Assembly: GCA_947628265.1 (NCBI GenBank)
Contig: CANQZF010000016.1
Span: forward strand, 1-15,728
From: an uncultured Oscillospiraceae bacterium
Lineage (GTDB): Bacteria; Bacillota; Clostridia; Oscillospirales; Oscillospiraceae
DNA length: 15,728 nt
Direction of reading: 5' to 3'
The notes under the pieces were generated by a model. The model did not search any database. It was not told the origin of the DNA and saw only the letters and a list, made by a program, of their open reading frames with translations. Position 1 is the first letter of the stretch. The number at the start of each line of letters is the position of its first letter. The translations under genes and the position numbers were made by a program. Below, piece after piece: positions 11,832-15,728 of this stretch.

Positions 11832-12350
11832 TCACTGGATGGTGTATTCGCCACGGATGAGTATTTTGGTGTAATCTGAGGTGGCCTTGACGCCGTTTTC
11901 CTTGATGGTCACCATGTACATGTGGTTCACCGTCAGGGGGACGCCAGCGTCGAACACGGACTGCCCGCCGGTCTCGTCGATGAGCCGGGGGACCTCCGGC
12001 CCCGCAGAAGAGGCCGAGCCGATGCGTAGCATGATCTCCGTGCCCACGCCGCAGACCACCGTCTCACCGGCGTTCAGGGTCACCACCGTAAAGCCGGCGG
12101 CCTGACCGCCGCCGCTGGGGAAGCCTCCCGACTCGCCCAGCTCCCGGGCCAGCTCGTCCAGGCGCTCATCCAGAAGCTCGTTGAGCTTATTCTGGATGGA
12201 TGGCGTCACCGTCTCGTTTAAGTAGCTCAGCGTCACTAAGGGGTCGTCGCTGGAGCCATAGTTCGTCACCGCCAGGGTCGTGAGGCTGGAGACAAGGGCC
12301 ACCACGGCCACGACGGCCGCAAAGAGCATGATCTTTCTACCTTTTTTCAT
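11832..12350 (-). CDS. Membrane-anchored protein with DPLVTLSY extracellular domain
   Basis: 172 aa. A basic MKKGRK start and one hydrophobic segment (~residues 8-28) form a signal anchor, placing the rest outside the cell. Residues ~35-70 read DDPLVTLSYLNETVTPSIQ then an amphipathic helix (NKLNELLDERLDELARELGE), probably a coiled coil. After a Gly-rich hinge, residues ~86-172 form a beta-rich unit (GFTVVTLNAGETVVCG, TEIMLRIGSAS, LIDETGGQSV, TKILIRGEYTIQ). The same order (DPLxTxSY, helix, G..xxLxxG.A, xID.xxGQSV, ..xxGxY) occurs in the SLH protein at 9491-10564. ATG 12350 is chosen for its AAGGAGATACATAAG site; the frame extends 28 codons further upstream, without similar support, into a hairpin. 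Function is unknown. Confidence 0.82.
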   Translation of the reverse strand: MKKGRKIMLFAAVVAVVALVSSLTTLAVTNYGSSDDPLVTLSYLNETVTPSIQNKLNELLDERLDELARELGESGGFPSGGGQAAGFTVVTLNAGETVVCGVGTEIMLRIGSASSAGPEVPRLIDETGGQSVFDAGVPLTVNHMYMVTIKENGVKATSDYTKILIRGEYTIQ

Positions 12351-12400
12351 CTTATGTATCTCCTTTTTGTCTCTGCCCGGGGGTTTGCGTCCCGGACGGT

Positions 12401-12422
12401 GCCGGGGGGCGGGCCCCCCGGC
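12401..12422. other. GC hairpin downstream of mazF
   Basis: GCCGGGGGG (12401-12409), a 4-base loop and CCCCCCGGC (12414-12422) form a perfect 9-bp stem in the 80-base gap between mazF and the membrane-protein gene. It has no T-run, so it is not a standard terminator; it may slow polymerase or protect a processed end. Confidence 0.55.
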
Positions 12423-12430
12423 GTCCTCTC

Positions 12431-12784
12431 TCATCCGTGCAATCCGAAGCTCACGGCAATGGCGTCGTCCACCTTGTTCATGAGCTCCTCGTTGACTCTG
12501 CCCATCCGCTCCCGGAGCCTTCGCTTGTCGATGGTGCGGATCTGCTCCAAAAGCACCACCGAATCCCGCGTCAGGCCGAAGGAGCGGCCCTCCAGCTCGA
12601 TGTGGGTGGGCAGCCGCGCTTTTCCGATCTGTGATGTGATCGCCGCCGCGATCACCGTTGGACTGTGCTTGTTGCCGGTATCGTTCTGGACAATAAGTAC
12701 AGGCCGCATACCGCCTTGCTCGGAGCCCACCACGGGGCTCAGATCGGCGTAGTAGATGTCTCCTCTTTTGACTGCGCTCGGCAC
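12431..12784 (-). CDS. mazF: MazF/EndoA-type endoribonuclease toxin, no adjacent antitoxin
   Basis: 117 aa, close to the 116 aa of Bacillus EndoA (NdoA). It cuts mRNA at short specific sequences. The family core is intact: VKRGDIYYADLSPVVGSEQGG, then RPVLIVQND, AAAITSQ, LPTHIEL, DSVVLLEQIRTIDKRRL and a helical end. Arg27 and Thr50 correspond to the catalytic Arg25 and Thr48 of Bacillus MazF. I choose GTG 12784 because it gives the normal N-terminus; GGAG lies 10 bases upstream. The frame also begins at an ATG at 12847, which would add 21 basic residues. It follows alr as in Bacillus, but the 100-170 bases between them hold no antitoxin-sized gene. The antitoxin may be elsewhere, or the toxin may be controlled otherwise. 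Confidence 0.93.
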   Translation of the reverse strand: MPSAVKRGDIYYADLSPVVGSEQGGMRPVLIVQNDTGNKHSPTVIAAAITSQIGKARLPTHIELEGRSFGLTRDSVVLLEQIRTIDKRRLRERMGRVNEELMNKVDDAIAVSFGLHG

Positions 12785-12950
12785 ACTCTTCACTCTCCGA
12801 CGAATTGATAGTCGTCCGGCACGTTTTCTTATGTACCGGACTACCATAATTCTTTCACAAAGCAGAGTAATTTATACAGCTTGGCAAAATTACCCGGACG
12901 GTTTTTACGCCGCCCATTCCAGCGTATGCCGGGAGCGTGTCTTTGGTGCG

Positions 12951-14072
12951 TCAGTCCACGTAGACCCTGGGGACCCGCTTGGACACGGAGCAGAGAAGCT
13001 CGTGGGGGATGGTCCCGGCGATATTCGCCAGGTCCTCCGCCGTCTGCCGCTCCCCGAAGATCTCGATGAGGCTCTCCAGATTGACGTCGGGAAGGTCGGT
13101 GAGGTCTATCATGCACATGTCCATGCAGATCCTCCCCCGCTGAGGCGCGGGACCGGACTGGGTCATGAAGGAGCAGCGGCCCGACAGGCACCTCAAAAGC
13201 CCGTCCGCGTAGCCAATGGGGATGACGCCCATCCGCGTCCGCCTTTGGGTGACGTAGGTGCCGCCGTAGCTCACCGGGAGGCCGGCGTCTATGTATTTGA
13301 TGGTGGAGACGTGGGTCATGAGCCTCATGCAGGGCCGGACCCCCAGCCTCCCGCCGTCCCCGAAGCCGTAGAGCAGAAGCCCGGGGCGGACCATGTCCAT
13401 GGACATCTCCTTATAGTTTACCACAGCTCCCGTATTTGCGCAATGGTGTATTTTAAAAGTTATGCCCTGACTTTCAACGCCCTCGATGACTTTTTTGAAG
13501 AGCCCGAACTGCCCCAGGGTGCATTTCCGGGCCTCCTCCCCCTCCTCGTCGGCCACGGCGAAGTGGGTGTAGACGCCCTCCGGCTCCAAAAATTCCTGGC
13601 GGCAGGCGGAGACGATATTCTGTATCCCCTGGTCAAAATGTCCCCCGGCGGTGAGAAAGCCCAGCCGGGACATACCGGTGTCCACCTTGATGTGGATCTT
13701 CAGCGGCGTCCCCAAGCTCGCGGCCTCCCGGGAGTACTCGATGGCCTTGGCCTCGCAGGTGACGGTCTGGGTGAGGCCGAGCCTTATGAGCTCCGGCACA
13801 AATTGGGCGGGGGTGTGGCCCAAAATGAGGATGGGGATCTTTATCCCCGCGTCCCGCAGCTCCACCGCCTCGTCGAGGCAGGAGACAGCCAGATACTCCG
13901 CCCCCAGGTCCTCCAGACGCCTGGACACCGCCACGGCCCCGTGGCCGTAGGCGTCGGCCTTCACCACCCCCAGGAATTTGCATCCCTCCGGCAGGGTCGC
14001 ACGGATGGCCCGGTAGTTGCGCTCGATGTTGTCAAGGCTTATCTCCGCCCAGGTCCTCTTTCGCAGATCCAT
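12951..14072 (-). CDS. alr: Alanine racemase
   Basis: 373 aa PLP enzyme making D-alanine for peptidoglycan, and in spore formers also adjusting alanine germinant. The PLP lysine is in VVKADAYGHG (Lys38) and the opposing catalytic tyrosine in VSYGGTYV (Tyr269). Other hallmarks are KVDTGMSRLGF, HHCANTGA, DMVRPGLLLYG, IPIGYADG and RVPRVYVD. SYGG replaces the more common SYGR. I favour ATG 14072, with GGAG 8 bases upstream; a GTG at 14081 overlaps the lipoprotein stop as GTGA. It lies in the nnrD - lipoprotein - alr - mazF cluster. Confidence 0.96.
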   Translation of the reverse strand: MDLRKRTWAEISLDNIERNYRAIRATLPEGCKFLGVVKADAYGHGAVAVSRRLEDLGAEYLAVSCLDEAVELRDAGIKIPILILGHTPAQFVPELIRLGLTQTVTCEAKAIEYSREAASLGTPLKIHIKVDTGMSRLGFLTAGGHFDQGIQNIVSACRQEFLEPEGVYTHFAVADEEGEEARKCTLGQFGLFKKVIEGVESQGITFKIHHCANTGAVVNYKEMSMDMVRPGLLLYGFGDGGRLGVRPCMRLMTHVSTIKYIDAGLPVSYGGTYVTQRRTRMGVIPIGYADGLLRCLSGRCSFMTQSGPAPQRGRICMDMCMIDLTDLPDVNLESLIEIFGERQTAEDLANIAGTIPHELLCSVSKRVPRVYVD

Positions 14073-14077
14073 TTTTG

Positions 14078-14647
14078 TCACTCCGCTCTCACGTTGTAAA
14101 AATCGCAGACAATGACGGCGTAGCCGTCCAGATATACCTCGCTTTTCAGGGGAAGCCAGGTGTCCCGTTCAAACCAGGTCCGGGACTCCACCCGGTCGCT
14201 GACGTGGTAGAGCGCCGCCAGGCACTCCTCCCCGTCCCGCTTTTCAAAGACCGCCTCGGTGACGAGCCCGCCCCGCCAGAGATTTAGAAGCATGGGCACG
14301 GCGTCCACCGGCGTGAGGCCCTCCGGCAATATTTCCCCGGTGAAGACCTCCGCCCCGTCGTAGCCGAGGACGGCCCCCTCCGGGGAGAAGCGCACCGTGA
14401 CCCCGGCGATGAGCTCCGGCTCCGCCACAGTGAGCACGCCCCCGCCGGCGTCGGAGGAGCAGCTCACGGTGAAATCGTAGACCCGGTCCCCGTAGTCGGC
14501 CCGGACGCGGGCGGCAAAATCCACCTCAGAAACCTCGGCATAGCTTGCCTCGATCTGCGCGGCCAGCTCCTCCGGGCCGGGGTTCCCTCCGCAGCCGGAG
14601 AGTACAAAAAGCGCCAAAAAGCAGGGAAATAACCGGGAAATACGCAA
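14078..14647 (-). CDS. Lipoprotein resembling YdcC/GerS, TTG start
   Basis: 189 aa. An N-terminal lipoprotein signal with lipobox LSGC (Cys19) anchors it outside the membrane. The rest is beta-rich (VDFAARVRADYGDRVYDFTVSC, GVTVRFSPEGAVLGYDG, LPLKSEVYLDGYAVIVCDFYNV), as in LolA/LppX-like folds. Location directly before alr matches ydcC-alr in Bacillus and gerS-alr2 in Clostridioides difficile, where GerS is a lipoprotein needed for spore germination; identity with either is inferred from position and general form. The TTG at 14647 has GAGGTGA 6 bases upstream, overlapping the nnrD stop, so translation is coupled. Its own stop lies within the GTGA at the alr start. Confidence 0.75.
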   Translation of the reverse strand: MRISRLFPCFLALFVLSGCGGNPGPEELAAQIEASYAEVSEVDFAARVRADYGDRVYDFTVSCSSDAGGGVLTVAEPELIAGVTVRFSPEGAVLGYDGAEVFTGEILPEGLTPVDAVPMLLNLWRGGLVTEAVFEKRDGEECLAALYHVSDRVESRTWFERDTWLPLKSEVYLDGYAVIVCDFYNVRAE

Positions 14648-14653
14648 GAAAAC

Positions 14654-15505
14654 TCACCTCAGGACTGTTTTTAGACGCTCTATCATGTCCGTGGGAGTCA
14701 TGGCGTACTGCCCGAACTCCTTTTCGCACGCGTCCCCCGCCAGCCCGTGGTACCACACCGCCAGAGACGCGGCCCGGGCGGGGTCCATCCCCTGCCCCAG
14801 GAAGGCCAAAATCATCCCGGCCAGCACGTCCCCGGAGCCGCCGGTGGCCATGCCGGGATTTCCCGTGGTGTTGACGATACACGTCCCGTCCGGGGCGGCG
14901 GTCACCGTCCTGTGGCCCTTTAAAACCACCGTGACCCCGTGCCGGAGGGCAAATTCCCGCGCCGCCTCCTCCCGGGAAAGCCGGGAGAGGCCGTCAGAGA
15001 GCCGGGCAAACTCCCCCTCGTGGGGCGTCAAAATAAGCGGACATGACAGCTTATCCAAACTATCTATATGCTTGGAAACCGCCGTTATGCCGTCGGCGTC
15101 CACGATGAGGGGGACCCTGGAATTTTCCAAAATCGCAAAAGTGAGCTCCCGCACCCAGCCGGACAGCCCCAGCCCCGGCCCCACCAGGCACGCGTCGCAC
15201 CGTTGGAGCCTGGGCAAGACCTCGGAAAGCGCCTCCGGCAGCGTCCCGGGCAGGGGAAAGACCATGGCCTCGTCGTTTTTCACGGCCTCGATCTCATAGA
15301 TCCTCTCGGGAACCCCCAAAAACACCAGCCCCGCGCCGGAGCGCACGGCGGCCCTAGCGGCAAAGGCGGGCGCGCCGGTAAATCCCACGGACCCGCCAAT
15401 GATCAGCACCCGACCGAAGTCCCCCTTGTGGGCGTCCTCGTCCCGCCCGGGCAAAAAGGCGTCGCCGGCGGTAAATTCAAAGATCTTCTCCCCGATCCGG
15501 ACCAA
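14654..15505 (-). CDS. nnrD: ADP-dependent NAD(P)H-hydrate dehydratase
   Basis: 283 aa from a TTG start. Repairs hydrated, damaged NADH and NADPH. This is the ribokinase-like C-terminal domain of the YjeF family, without the epimerase half. Motifs are HKGDFGRVLIIGGSVGFTGAP near the N-terminus, AARAAVRSGAGLV, LVGPGLG, LIVDADGIT, LTPHEGEFARL, VVLKGHRT and the catalytic/nucleotide loop NPGMATGGSGDVLAGMI. The C-terminus ends in PTDMIERLKTVL. TTG 15505 is chosen because GAAGGGGGCGGGGGG precedes it and the promoter at 15536-15564 lies upstream; the 22 further codons in frame overlap that promoter. First gene of the cluster with the lipoprotein, alr and mazF. Confidence 0.94.
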   Translation of the reverse strand: MVRIGEKIFEFTAGDAFLPGRDEDAHKGDFGRVLIIGGSVGFTGAPAFAARAAVRSGAGLVFLGVPERIYEIEAVKNDEAMVFPLPGTLPEALSEVLPRLQRCDACLVGPGLGLSGWVRELTFAILENSRVPLIVDADGITAVSKHIDSLDKLSCPLILTPHEGEFARLSDGLSRLSREEAAREFALRHGVTVVLKGHRTVTAAPDGTCIVNTTGNPGMATGGSGDVLAGMILAFLGQGMDPARAASLAVWYHGLAGDACEKEFGQYAMTPTDMIERLKTVLR

Positions 15506-15535
15506 CCCCCCGCCCCCTTCGCGTAAATTTATATA

Positions 15536-15564
15536 AGTATACCACAAAAACAGCAAAAGGTAAA
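15536..15564 (-). promoter_or_regulatory. Promoter of the nnrD-lipoprotein-alr-mazF cluster
   Basis: On the minus strand TTTACC (15559-15564), 17 bases, then TATACT (15536-15541). Transcription would start ~25 bases before the TTG start of nnrD. Confidence 0.6.
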
Positions 15565-15579
15565 CACCCAAATCCGCCC

Positions 15580-15728
15580 CGTCGCCATCTGCCCCGCCCC
15601 GCCGCGATCTGCCCCATCTGCCCCATCTGCCCCTCCCTCCGGGAGGGGTGGCCGAGCGAAGCGATGGGCAGGGTGGGTCCGTAATCCGGCCACCCCCACC
15701 CCCTGCCTTCTCCCAAGGGGAGGGGCTT
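15580..15728. repeat. Repeat-rich non-coding end of window
   Basis: ATCTGCCCC recurs at 15587, 15607, 15616 and 15625, the last three nearly in tandem. A hairpin CCCCTCCC tcc GGGAGGGG (15630-15648) follows, then GGTGGCCGAGCGAAGCG and further C-rich and G-rich tracts to the end. No gene is supported. The hairpin may be part of a dispersed intergenic repeat. Confidence 0.55.

Noticed and set aside
12756..14099. Long plus-strand open frame (447 codons) opposite alr and mazF
   Set aside because: Antisense shadow of two clear genes; composition is Pro/Gly/His-rich without motifs.
15640..15675. tRNA-Ser/Leu-like GGTGGCCGAGCG stretch
   Set aside because: Only the D-arm-like segment is present; no anticodon or T arm and no cloverleaf could be drawn.

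Overview
The window looks like a chromosomal segment of a GC-rich, probably anaerobic, spore-forming Clostridia of the Oscillospiraceae type. Support for this: coding DNA is GC-rich while promoters are AT-rich and of Bacillota sigma-A type; Shine-Dalgarno sites are strong; several starts are GTG or TTG; and the genes include Rex, IreB, rubrerythrin, an SLH-domain protein, an EndoA-type MazF and a YdcC/GerS-like lipoprotein beside alr. The lineage is an inference; no rRNA is present to confirm it.

Layout. (1) 1-2694 is the right edge of a prophage or prophage remnant. The large terminase (cut by the window start), a small terminase and a small zinc-ribbon protein run leftward. A Cro/C1-type repressor and an ImmA-like metallopeptidase run rightward. 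The ~345-bp control region between them holds two consensus promoters pointing at each other, TTGCA operators and a nested dyad of CTTAAG sites. (2) 2700-3959 is a slightly divergent enolase, convergent with the peptidase gene across a shared terminator. (3) 3960-5469 has no convincing gene. It is packed with repeats: 13 palindromes of one family, an ~66-bp multi-hairpin element and a heptamer tandem repeat. (4) 5470-6048 is rubrerythrin with a Fur/PerR-type box at its promoter. (5) 6096-8747 is a leftward nifS-nadA-iscU operon for Fe-S assembly and NAD synthesis. It diverges from rex, the NADH/NAD+ sensing repressor, whose stop overlaps the start of an SLH-domain secreted protein (8853-10564). 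(6) 10633-12350, on the minus strand, holds ireB, a protein with a long Pro-Glu repeat, and a membrane-anchored protein that shares its extracellular architecture with the SLH protein. (7) 12431-15571 is a leftward nnrD - lipoprotein - alr - mazF cluster, much like the Bacillus ydcC-alr-ndoA neighbourhood but without the antitoxin gene. (8) The last ~150 bp are repeat-rich and non-coding.

Two themes link genes. NAD metabolism and redox recur (nadA, rex, nnrD, rubrerythrin), and Fe-S assembly (nifS, iscU) sits with an Fe-S enzyme (nadA). The strongest candidates for something undescribed are the prophage switch, the palindrome array in which some copies are inverted, and the paired DPLxT-SY surface proteins. 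All functional calls come from reading motifs; no database search was run.
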